The translations under genes were made by a program, and so were the position numbers. Of a stretch of DNA of 64,000 bases, positions 46,425 to 58,700 are shown one piece after another (position 1 is the stretch's first letter; each line of letters starts with the position of its first letter). The notes beneath the pieces are model-generated. The model did not search any database. It saw only the letters and a program-made list of their open reading frames with translations, and had not been told where the DNA came from. This DNA is from Chromobotia macracanthus. Taxonomy: Eukaryota; Chordata; Actinopteri; Cypriniformes; Botiidae. The DNA lies in contig JAZGTH010000103.1 in NCBI GenBank assembly GCA_036877525.1, forward strand, positions 2,266,501 to 2,330,500, given 5' to 3'.

Positions 46425-49400
46425 CTGCAGTGTAGAAACATATATATCCTCTTGTTTTCTTTCTAATGGATTGAGATATTCTGATGAACATGGACCTCAT
46501 GAAAAGTGTCTCGTGTGGCCCAATATTTATTTTTTAGGTCTCCACGAACTTGAGAATATTTTAAACATTGTAAATCAACGTAAGAGTGGCTAATGCTCCT
46601 TGATTCTTTGGAAATTGCAAATACATCAAGAGCCTCTTACCTAAACGTAAGCAGAGCTAATACAGGACAACATCAGAGATTTATTAACATGCTAGAAGTT
46701 CTTAATAAGAATCAGCTGCAGACACTGACCCATATACAGCTGGTTTCACTATGATGAGCCCTTCAAATCTCACCTGTCCCCAGATGGTTCCCTCTGAATT
46801 TCCACCTGCTCCGCAGCGTAGCCTCTTCACACTCTTGATGACTGGAATCAGACTTCGGAGAGGTCTTTGGGAGAGGTGGAGGCACACAAGGTGGGGGTAA
46901 AAGGTGGGGGTGGAGGTGGTTCCACAGTAAACTCTTCAGGGTGGTGGCTTTCAGGTTGGGTGCACCAGGTGCTTGCGTTTGGGACTGGACTTCATGGTGG
47001 CCGTGATGGTGATGATGATGATGCTCATGGTACATGGGCTGTGGGCTCTGCCTGGCCTGTGCAATGGAGGGGCCGAGCGTCAAGTTGCTGCCGCTGCACT
47101 GCTGCTGCTTCTGACATGTTGCCGTTAATTCTCGTTGTTGATGCTGCATCTGTTGCCGATGCTGCTGCAGCATCTGTTGCTGCTTCTTAGAATCTGTTGT
47201 TATGGCTGAATCTGTCAGTTGCTGAAGCTGTTGTTGAATCCGTTGCTGTAAGGCTGAATATGCTGTTCTGCTGTTGGAAACTGTTGCTGTTGAATCTGTT
47301 GCTGCTTCTGGAATGTATGTTGTTGAAGAAGGCTAGGTTGTTGTTGCTGCTGCTGAAGCTGCTGTTGAAATCTGCCGTCACGAAGCCGTTGCTGAATCTA
47401 AGTTGTTGCTGCTGTAGCTTTTGCTGTTGAATCTGTCGCTGTTGAAGCTGTTGATGTTGAAACTGTTGCTGCTGTGCTGAAGCTGTTGTTGAATCTGTTG
47501 CCGCTGCTGCGGGATGGGCTGGAAGGTAGGAGAATCTGTTGGGTCTGGTGCGGCTGGTGGGGCTGATGATTCTAAGGCATTGAGAGCAGTCTGGATGGGC
47601 TGTACTTGGTGTATAAGCCTTCACTCTGATGAATGTAAGGTGTGTTGATGGAGGAGGCTGAGTTGGATAATAGGCTTGACGAGTCTGTTGCGTTCTGGTG
47701 ACTCTCGTGGTGGTACTGTTGTTTAGTGTGTTGGGATGGGTGATTAGTTTGGAGAAACTGCTGGTTTTCATGTACGCCCGGTGCAACTCTCTGTCTGCTC
47801 TCTCCAGTCTTTCAATCCGCTCCCACCCTCCAAACACTGCATCTGTTCCAGGTCTGTCAAGTCTATCCATGGAGCTGGACAGATGAGCTGATGATTGCAT
47901 GATCTGATAAGCATGGTGGCCTGACGTATGCTGCATCTCAGACGTGCCTATCTGAGCGTTTCCTTTCGCTCAATCCTATCAAGCCTATCCATGGAGCTAG
48001 AAAGTTAGTCCAATGTCTTGGTGTGCATGATGAGATTGTGTATTTGATGACTTGACTGGGATTGGTAACTTGGTTTATTTTGGTGAATTTAACATCTGGT
48101 GAGCCTGGGGGTGTTGATGAACCTGGTGAGTTGGATGACCCTTGATGGTGCATTTCCTCAGAGATTTGCATTGCTGGAAATGGATGACTGGGTTATATCT
48201 GGAGAAGGAATAGGGGCAAAGACTGGTGCATCTAAGGCTGAGGTTGTTGAGGGTGACCAGTGGTTGGTTGAACTGGAAGTGAGTGGTGCTCCTGGAGGAC
48301 TTGGTGTTCCGTCATCAGCTCATCACGGGTGGGCAACACCTTGTGAATGGACTGCTTGTGGAGGTGGGTTAGCCCGCGGTGGGGGTGGAGGAGGAGGTCC
48401 TGGGTGGCGACGGAACGTCAGTTGTCGGGGTGTGTGGTCAGGGGTGAACCCAGCAGGTGGAAGGGGATCATTGAATTGGACAGGGGGAGGAGGGGGAGGA
48501 GTCAGAGGGGAGGAGGAATATGCTCAGAACTGGAGGAGTACGAGAGAGCTGGCATCCTCACTGTTACTATGAACTTCACTTGGACTGCTTAGCTCCGGAG
48601 GTATGTATGGATCATCTTCTTCCTCCTCTTCCTCTTCCTCCTCCTCTTCCTCCTCCTCTTCTTCCTCCTCTTCTTCCTCCACCTCATCATCCTCATTCTG
48701 GAAGGTCATCTGGACAACATCCTGTTACAGCAAACATACAGCAATACATACACATCACAGCATTTATCTGACATTTAAAATTTATAAAAATTTTGGTTCT
48801 GTGTTGGGTTGCCAAGTGTAATGTTCAGTGTAAAATGTTGGTGCCTGTATGAAAACCAGTAGAGAACCACTGGTGCAGAGTAATAACACTTGAATGGAGC
48901 TAATACAAGAAACCATGCTAAGAATTTATGCTATAATATTTATATTATGTTTTATAGAAAATATACGGTAACTACCAAGCAAAAGTAAACCCTTTTTCTA
49001 ATGTACATACCTCTTCATAGTCATTTTCTGGTGAGAGAAAATCATCCACAGATAACTGCTGACCCAGCTGTTCACTCAGGGCCTCCATGAACAGATCTGT
49101 GTCTGGGTATGAGGTGGACGGGAGAAGGTGTAGCGCTTCTTTCGAATAGGTGGACTTGGAGGGTAGTCAGGAGGAGAAGGTGGAGAGAGAGGAGGGCTAT
49201 CCAAACTGATGTAGGGGTTGGAATCAGCACTGGTTTGGGTGGGAAGAGCTGGTGGGTAGCAGGGACACTGGGGACTGAGGGGGGCTCCTGTGTCCAAGAA
49301 TCAGGTTGTGGAGGAGGAGGTGGTGGATGGGTGCAGGCTGAGGTGATGCAGATCTGCGGCTACCTGAGAGATGAAGAGAGAAAACCCGAGGACATTACAC

Positions 49401-52400
49401 TTACACTCTTAAAATAACAGTTCTTCAGTTTATATAGTTCAAAGAACATTCTTCCACTTCAAAGAAACTTTTATGAAACAGAACGGTTCTATAGATGGTA
49501 AAGATTCTTTATGGAACCACAGACAAGAATGGTTCTTCTATGGCATCTTGAAGCACCTTTTTTAATGTATATAGTGTGTGGTGTGTCATCTACTCATTAA
49601 TCAGTTTTAGAGAAGAGAATTAGGTAACACTGAAAACTGAAAACACCACCTAATGTTTACCCAAACAAAAATTGGTGTAATGTTAAACAGTAATTCTTTA
49701 ATTGTCCTTTACCTGAAGTGGCCCGAACAGATGGAGATGAAGAGTGAGCCCTCACCGACTGTGAGGAAGAGTGTGGGAAGACATCCACACCAATCAGAGT
49801 GTCAGGAGCTGGAGGAGGTCGACTTTTCAGGGATTTCGATCTCTTCCCTGCATAGACATTCTCCAGCTCAGCATACACTGCTGACAGCTAGATGAACCAC
49901 AGGGACTTGGTTATTTACAAAAAGTCTTTGAGAATAAGCTTGCACCATCTACATCTTATGTGTCCAATTCTGTGCAATTCACAGACAAGCACTCACATTG
50001 GTCAGATTGTTGGGCGTCTCTGGTAGAGACGTTCCATCACCTGACTGTCTCTCCCCCAGGGGTCAGTCTCATAGGGGCCACCTCAACTGGACCAGTGCAG
50101 ATCCCTCATGCAGGGAGAAAACACCCCATCAACTCTCATTTCATTACATCTGTAATGAAGTTTCCATTATCTCTAATTTTTCATTTGAACAGATATTTTA
50201 ATTCCATTTGGAATTCCTTTGGCATTATGTTCCTTGAAGTACCTACAGCACTTCTGACAAAACTCTGACACCTTACTAGACTGAACTAGAAACTTCAGCC
50301 GCATTTGTGAATGACAAGGTTTAAGCAAGTAGCAAATGTTTCAGAATTAACATCTTTTGTTGTTCTACAACATTCTTATCAACCAATCATGGGCCAAATC
50401 CCATCAATACTTCTATCAATAATCTTCCCCTAAAACCAGAGGGAAAACAACTAATTGATAAGACCAAAAGAACCAAATCCCTAAACCAATCCCTAACCTT
50501 AAAATCTGATAAGCTGGTAAAGGAATATTTCCTACTTGAATAGATCACATTAACTTCATTAAGAATCACATTAAGAATCACAGTGCCAACTGCACTATAG
50601 TCCAATATAATTTGGTTCGGGACAATATCTTTTGGTATAATGTTGAGTAAAATTTACCATAGTGTTTGAAGAAGGCTTACCCATTCCCAGGTGAGTTCCG
50701 ATGACAAGATCATCAGAGCTCCGCCCCCTCACGCTGCTTCTGTATGTGTTTCCTGTCACCTTCATGGAGCTGCTGCGTCGATGAGGCTCATGGACTGGAG
50801 GCTCGGGTTCTGGGGCTGGCACTGTAATTCCATAATGCTTAGATATGCATACTTACACTTTTGACACCAAAACTTAAGGTGTATAAAGAATTACTGTGAA
50901 AGTTAAAGTGATAGTTCACCCAAAAATAAAAATACCTCCATCCTTTACTTATCCTCATGTCATTCCAAACCTGTATGACTTTTTTGCTTCTGATGAACAC
51001 AAAAGAAGATATCTTGAAGAACATTGGTAACCAAACAACAGTGGCACCCACTGACTTCCATTGCATGGACAGACCACCACATTTCTCAAAACATGTTCTT
51101 CATGTCACACAAGGTTTGGACTGACATGAGGGTAAGTAAGTGATGGAAAAAAATGTCATTTTTGGGTGAACTATTCCTTTAAAGGTGTGACTCACATCTG
51201 ATTTTATAGCCAAGGAAACGTGAGATCTTGTTCCGGCAGTGTTCCTGCTCCTCATAGGTTAGCAGCTGGTAAATGAACTGCCAGATCACCTGCTTTGCTG
51301 GAGTATCCAGCACAGGGAAGACGTCCACAATCAAAGTATCTACATTTCTAAGAGCACAGAGAACAAAAACAATATCCATATTTTTTACAATATCCATTTT
51401 CCAATATTCCAGTTTTGGAAGTAAAAGAACATCCATTAATCCATCATCCATCTTTACTTGTGAGATGCATCATCAGCTTCTGTTACCTGTGCTGGAAGAA
51501 CGCCTCCAGGGCCTTGCAGATGGTGTATCTCTCCTGGAAGGTGAGCAGGTGCTCCAGCTGCTGGCTGAAGGTGCGACCCTGTACACGGATACTGGGAGGC
51601 AGGATCTCGGCAACCCACTGCAAGGAGCTGAGCACCGGAGTGCGGGAGCGAGGAGATAACTCCACCTGATCAACTTCAGTCACGGTGAAGGACGGTGGAC
51701 CGTCTTCAACCACCAGGCTGGGCATTGCTCCACTGCCCTGCAGCATGGACACCACCTTCTCATGAGAACAACTCCTGCGAGGACACACAATGCAAACACA
51801 AACTTTAACTTACCTGATTACTGTATGAACATAAAGTGTGTTTAGATAAAGAACATTTGTGTATTAGACGGAACTTTATTTCATGTAGTTACAACTGAAA
51901 TCCATAACTTTTTTATTATTGAGCAAGTACACAACAGATCAGGTCAACATGATCTCCTTACCTTACCCTGATTCACAACTGTAAGTTTATAAAATGACTT
52001 GTGAATTGAATAATGAGTTATAATAATGACTCAGAGTCCAATTTCTCAGGAAAAGTCAGTTTGACTGTCACGTCTGTAAACATGAAGAAGGAGATCCAGC
52101 TACTATATTGCATATGTGGGTACGGTAGATGGTGCAGCGTTTATAGTTTGTTCTTACAGCAGTTATTTAGAATTCAAACCTGTCCATGTTAAGTTCCATG
52201 TTAAGTTAATGAGATGGCGACAGAGAGGCAAAAGTTACAGAATGCAGCTAAAATACACAATAAAAGTCGGACTCTCCATCAGAAGAGGTATTTTTAAATA
52301 ACCATGATGACATCACCTCATGTCCAATCCATTGAGAAACAGGATGCGATCTCCAGGTTTCAGCCCCGCCTTCTCAGCAGGGCTGCCTGCAGGCGCAAAG

Positions 52401-52673
52401 AAAACAGAGCAATCAGAAAGTCACTATTTACAGAAGATCATATGAGCTCCAGCTCAGATGAAGCTGCTCTTATGAGACGCCCTTTGCAATGACGTGAGAT
52501 CTATAAATCAAACCCGGCAGCTTGTGAGTGGCTCACATCCTAAGAATGGATGTTTCTCTTTGGCTTTTGAGGGCTGAATGTGGGAAACGTGTGAATCTAC
52601 AAGGATTTGCGCTAGATCAAAACATAGCTTCACCACCTGCATCTCTGCCTCTGACTCAGTTTGTGCTCTTCTG

Positions 52674-52713
<40 letters not shown>

Positions 52714-55700
52714 CTGCTGTTAGTGCTCATTGCCAGTTTTTGCCACCTAACTTTTTTCCTCATTCACGTCATCTATTCATTCTTGTCTATTCATTCTTGA
52801 AAAAACATTTTCACTTTTTCATAAAGAATTTCATGTAAACTCACATAGATACTCATCTAAAATAAATACACCACAAGACACAAACTTCCTTAATAAAGAG
52901 AAAATACAAGGTTTGAGAAATACTGATAGAAAAGTAATTCTGAATTATACATGAGATGGTTTTATTCTTAACATTACACAACTCACTAATCTATGGAATA
53001 AACATGGTTTAGAGGAGAAAAACGGCAACAGAATGTCCTGCTCCAAACTCACACTATTTGTTGAGAATGTAAAGAAGACCATGTGTGCTCATTTATACCT
53101 GGTATAACAGAGTCGATCCAGACTGGAGCATGACCACGCAGAGTGAAGCCGAAACTCTGGTTCCCTTTGTACACGCGTACTGTCCTACAGAAGCACAAGA
53201 GTGGAAGAAATACAGGATCATGTGATCACATCCACACAAACTCTAGATGTTTTTTGGACTCTGCTGTATGTACACACCCCTCATCTTACCAACATTTACT
53301 TGTTTCCATAGCTACTCATATGAACAACATTACAGTTGTATAAAGTAAACTTTGATGTTGTTGGGTCCATTAAGACGTTATTAAGTTTGTAAATGTTTTC
53401 CACTATAAACACAAATTGTTGCTGTGGTCTGTAGCTCTGATTACAGAGATGTTCTGTGAGCTGTTCTGTGCAGCTCACAGGACATCTGCATCATTATGTT
53501 AATACAGAGCAGTTCTCCAGTCAGATAAAACTGCACATTCAGAACCGAAGAGAATCTAGAGTGTATCTCTAGAGCAATCATACAGCTCATGTGTTCAGCA
53601 GTACTGACTGACAGCACTGTGTTCAGAATCTATTACATTAATTCACATGTATACTACACACTCCCACCTGCTGCAGGTAATACAGCAGACTCACTCAACA
53701 TCAGTTCATATTTAATACAATCCACTCGTGTTAAATTAAAATACTTTAAATATACATTTATTTATTTAATATATTTATTCTAAATATGTATTTAAATAAT
53801 AAATTAAAAAAATATCAGAGCTAGCAGTGCTAAACTAAATTCAATAAACGTTAATTTTCACATCATAAAAAGAAATGGTTCTTTTAAGAACCTTTAACTG
53901 AATGGTTCTTTAGGGAACCAAAAATGGTTCTCATATGACATTGCTGTGAAGAACCTTTTAAGAACCTTTATTTTTAAGACTGTACGACCCAAGATTTATA
54001 CGAGTTTAATCATGTGTTCAGTAGCTCCAGCTTGCTAAAGTACTTCACAACAATTTAAATAAAATGAGAGAAAATTATATTTGTTTAGTAAAACCTAACA
54101 CACACTTCAGAAACACATGAAACCCAAGACTTCAGACAGCTGCTCCTATCAAAAACAAATATGCTTTGTGAAAAGATTAAAGATGAAACCAAAGGACAAA
54201 ATCAAGAAGAACAAAAATCTATTATCACAAAAAAACACGGGTGAAATTCCACCCAGAGCAAAGCTTTCCTCTCTGACCTGCGTGTGGAGAAGGAGGTGGA
54301 ATGGCCGGCGATGAGTGAGGTGGTCTTCCTCAGGCCGCGGGTTGGGGGCAGAACCTCATCGATGGCGGCGCGGGGCACGGAACTGGCCCGAGTAGACACA
54401 GACAGCAGCCGCTCGGGGTGGTCTTCACTCCGGCTGCGGCGGAGACGATTGTTCCTATGATCACTGAAACTTCGACCCCTCAGACGACTGATGAGGCTCT
54501 GAGAGACCATCTCATCAAAACGCTGCCTGTGCTTCTTCGGGATGAAGATCCTGACAAACATGACACAGAGCAGAAGAGTCACAGGGCAGAAGATCTCACA
54601 TGCTTGAAGAAAGTCTCCTGCCTGCTGAGAGACGCCGGATGGAGAGCATGGAGGAGGAGAGAGAGCTATGAGACATTCTGCTATATTTACACTGGATCAC
54701 TGAAATGTTTGTGTCTATCTGCTCTCAGAGAAAACCAGCTCATGTGATCTGATCAAGTGTTGCTCTCCGTTCAGTGAAGTCGCGCAGGTAAAAATACACC
54801 GTTTCATCAACTACAAGCTGTCAGCAGCTGATTTCTGTAGATATTGCTCTAAAGTTTGGAGGGAATTGTGAAGTTCTGCATGCATAAGCGATAAAGAAAG
54901 AGAGATGAGATGGTCTCACTGTAGAATTATCCACTTTTATTCTAAATCCATCCAAAATGAAAACAGTCATCTTTTTTTTTTCACCAACCCTACTATCATT
55001 TATGAGCCTCACAGATAAACTAATACTGTGCTGCTATGAAGCTCAATAAAGGTTTGTTTGTTTGTACCACCTAATACATTTATTGTGGCTACATGACATC
55101 AGCTAAACAAATATATATACACACACTACTAAAAAATATTTAATATCATCATCCATGATATGCATCTGATTTTGACGCATAAACCTCAGCAAACCTCAGA
55201 GTGTGAGCGACTGGACCAATCACAGACCACCTGAGTGTGATGAGAGCTGGCAAAAATCACCAGAAAAAATCTGATTGGCTGCCTTCTATGTAATTTTTGA
55301 GAGTTAGACAGTTTTCATCAGTTTGACATGTTTACATGTGAGCAGACTCCTACAATGACCACAGAAATCTGTCTCTGAAAGTCAAGGCAAAGTGTAAACA
55401 TAAGATGTAAGGTGGGTAAAAATACCACAAGCACACGCTCACACGTCAGTTGTGTATTCACTGCATGACATTCAACTCATTTCTGATGCGAGAAAATCCA
55501 GATTTCTTTCAGAGTTAACTTTGATTTAGTTCAGGATGCCCTCAATTAGAAGGAGGTCACAGGAAATCTAAAATTAACCAGAAGCGGGTGGGGACGCAGA
55601 TCAAGGACACACTTCTCAAAATGAATGAAGGTGCAAATGGAGAATATATTAAAGCATCACAGTTATCAAAAGAAACAATTTACACATGTAAATGATCTTT

Positions 55701-58700
55701 AAATTGTGTGAAAGTGTTCAGCTCGTCTCTGTCTTCTAAACACATAAAGCATGCAGTGTTCAGTCTAAAATGATTAACATCCCTTTAACAAACTTTAAAT
55801 GAATGACAACTGAATCACAGAAACACAATAAAAAGCAAGATCTACGTGCCAAAGCGAGGGATTAAGTTTCTGTTTACCAGTATCAGTCAGAAAGAATTTA
55901 GCACAGAACCCCACAATGCTCAAAGCTTTTAACATACAACCTAAATCATGTTTGTGTTTGCTCTATACCTGTAATCCACAATTACTTTTAAAACGCCTTG
56001 ACTATAGAACCAGAACTTTCTACAGAAGTCCTGCTTCTCTAAACGTGATCCTGGAGGAAACTTCTTACCGGAAACGCCTGGAGAAACCCCTGTCACGCCC
56101 CATGTTTCCTTCAAATTGAGTCTCAGAGAAGATAAAGAGATGCTCTCGGTCTCAGTGCTGAAGTCTTCATAAAGCTGGAATAATCATTAACTGAACTCAA
56201 ACTCAAAAAGTCATGATTCTCCAGAATCCAATGCAGCAGAACTTAGCACCAACTTGAGGACCAATAACCCTGCTTGGCAACTTGAGGTCACGTCATCATT
56301 AAGTCACCCACATCTCCATGCTGGTTCACTCTGGGGAGTTTAGCGTTAGACTAGAACATCCATCCAGAACCATAGACGAGATGCCTTCAGCTACAGAGAA
56401 GAGATGCAGCTGCCTCCGAGGTGGAGAGAGAGAATAGATCAAAGACTAAGAACAGAAACAGAGAAAAGACAGGAGAGAGAGATAGTTTCCCACAGGAAAT
56501 CTAAGACAGGTCAACATGTAGGAGACCCAGAAAAAAGAGGGTTATCCAATCCGATCCACACAGCCATTGTCGTACATCGTTAGAAGCTCATTAAACTGTC
56601 CCAAGTTCACAACGTAAGTAGAAGGTGAATGCTCTTGCACCAGCCTGACAAAGATGCAAAACATCTAGTCACAAAGAACCGACTCACTCCACATGAAAAG
56701 TCAGATCCAGCGCTGCATTAGCTGCTTCTTCGTACCTCAGCTGGAAACTCACAACTTGAAATCAAGAAAGTTCTGATGTGGATTTTGTACAAACTTCTGG
56801 TGCGTCACGGACCTGAGAGAGGCTTATTATGAGAAGTAGGCTGCTTAAAAATAGGAGGATCCGTGGGGAGGACCGGACACGTTTTACAGAGAGACAAGAG
56901 CAGAGCGGAGAACGAACCTGTTCTCTGACCTGAAGAACGACGGACAACATGAGCGTCAACACGCAAGTCACACATGCAAAGATATCTTACAATGAACATC
57001 TTAGGATCTGAGTTACAAATGTACTCCACATGTCTGAACTACCCAATTCAAATCCAAATCGAATTCAATTCAAAGTCAAAACTGCTCATATTCAGAACTA
57101 CATTCATGAAAATCGAATGGCACACAAAACACTGCAGACAAATACAAAAACACTCCAGAGCACATAAACCAGGAAGAGGCCAAAACAAGCAGAAGTACAA
57201 TAAGTACATTTAAAGTTCTTACATTTTGAAGAAGCCATTCATGGTTACTGAGGATATATAGTGAAGATCTATCAACTATCAAGAGTTCAGTTAGATGATG
57301 TTTGGGTGAAGACATGGATCCAGGTCTTCAGAACACAGACGTTTTCTTCATCATTCTCTCCAGATGAAGGTAAACGTGTTTGTAAAAAAGTCCCATTTCT
57401 GAGGTTTTAATCAATTCTGCTCACTTGTTCAGCAAACATGCAAAACTAAACCCACTGAAAGAATATTTAAACAGTGAAACACACACAGCAATAATTCCTG
57501 ACAGGCAGGCAGTTAAAACTGCTCTGTGTGTGTAAGTGAAAACCTTTCAGCTATGAGACGAGTTCAGTTCTCCTGACAGAGAGCCTCATCAGCAACTTCT
57601 GACAGCGAGAGAGACAGTGAAGAATAACACCTGCACATTTATCAGTGAAAAACAGGAGAATACACTGCTCTCCGAGTGTATTATTATAAAATACATCTGT
57701 AATCTGATCACTGAAAAACTTTCATCTTTGCTTTGGTTTTCATTTCATTAGTTCAAAATAACTTAACTAGTTTTCCTAGTCTGGAATCAGACAGATTTAA
57801 TGGACATTTAAAAAAAAAACACTGGAACCAACAGAACTGGAATCATAATCATAATGAGAAGAGCTACAGAGGCAGATGAAGCCGGAGTTAGATCAGAGGT
57901 CTCCATTGAGGTCCACAGAGTTTAACTCCAACAGTAATAAATCACACCTGAAGCAGATGACCAAGATCTTTGAGATTCACAGAAACATCCAGGCAGGTGT
58001 GTTGGAACAGATCAGAGCTAAACTCTCTGAAGTTCTGTGGACCTCCAGTAACATGGACTGGAGACCTAAGTGTTTATCTGTGTCTCATCAGCTCATAGGA
58101 GCAGAGACGGTCGCCTGTAATGACACTAACTCATGATACAGAGCGGCAGACATGCTCTCTCTCATGGAAGCTTATTGGTACCTGATGCTGTCAATCAGCT
58201 GCTGATGCTCCTCAGTGATCAGTATTTCTGGAAGGGTGGAGGCCAGTCCTTCAACATCCCTCTCATTTGCATACTGCTTCAGCAAATCAAAAAGCCTCTC
58301 TTTCACCTCAGGCTCCTCCCCTAATATCTCCTCAACCTGTTAAAGTCCAAAGAACATTCTTTATTCATAAGTGCAATTACAGAACTGTAAACTCTCAGAG
58401 TTATCAAAGATGTTCTTGCAGTAACATTAGTTGATGTTATGTATAACATTATCATTGATAAATGTTCTACAAATGTTACCGTTATGTTACTTTTCTTAAA
58501 TTGTTCGTGGAATGTTTCAAAAACATTACAGAATAAAAAAATGTATTTATAACCAAGCATTAACATTCAATGTCTAAAAACTAGATGTTCCTAGAACGTT
58601 CAAAAAACATGTTTTTTAACTGAATGGAAACGTGAGGGAAACAATCTCAGAACTTAAAGTTCTTCCATGAGCAGAAGAACCTGGAGACGAACCTTCTTGT

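Larger units (their letters stand above)
51196..54550 (-). other. grid2ip: grid2ip exons 6-10: basic linker, third PDZ, second harmonin-homology domain
   Basis: Exons 54278-54550, 53099-53184, 52317-52386, 51487-51774 and 51196-51347. Exon 6 begins IFIPKKHRQRFDEMVSQSL and contains an Arg/Ser-rich linker (RLRRSRSEDHPERLLSVSTR). Exons 7-9 form a PDZ (TVRVYKGNQSFGFTLRGHAP; GLKPGDRILFLNGLDMR; SCSHEKVVSMLQGSGAMP). Exons 9-10 carry the second harmonin-homology domain (SLQWVAEILPPSIRVQGRTF to NKISRFLGY). All are close to the mammalian protein and free of frame breaks. Confidence 0.93.

Noticed and set aside
48099..48592. Gly/Trp-rich + strand open frames
   Set aside because: They are antisense of the proline-rich FH1 segment of grid2ip exon 15.
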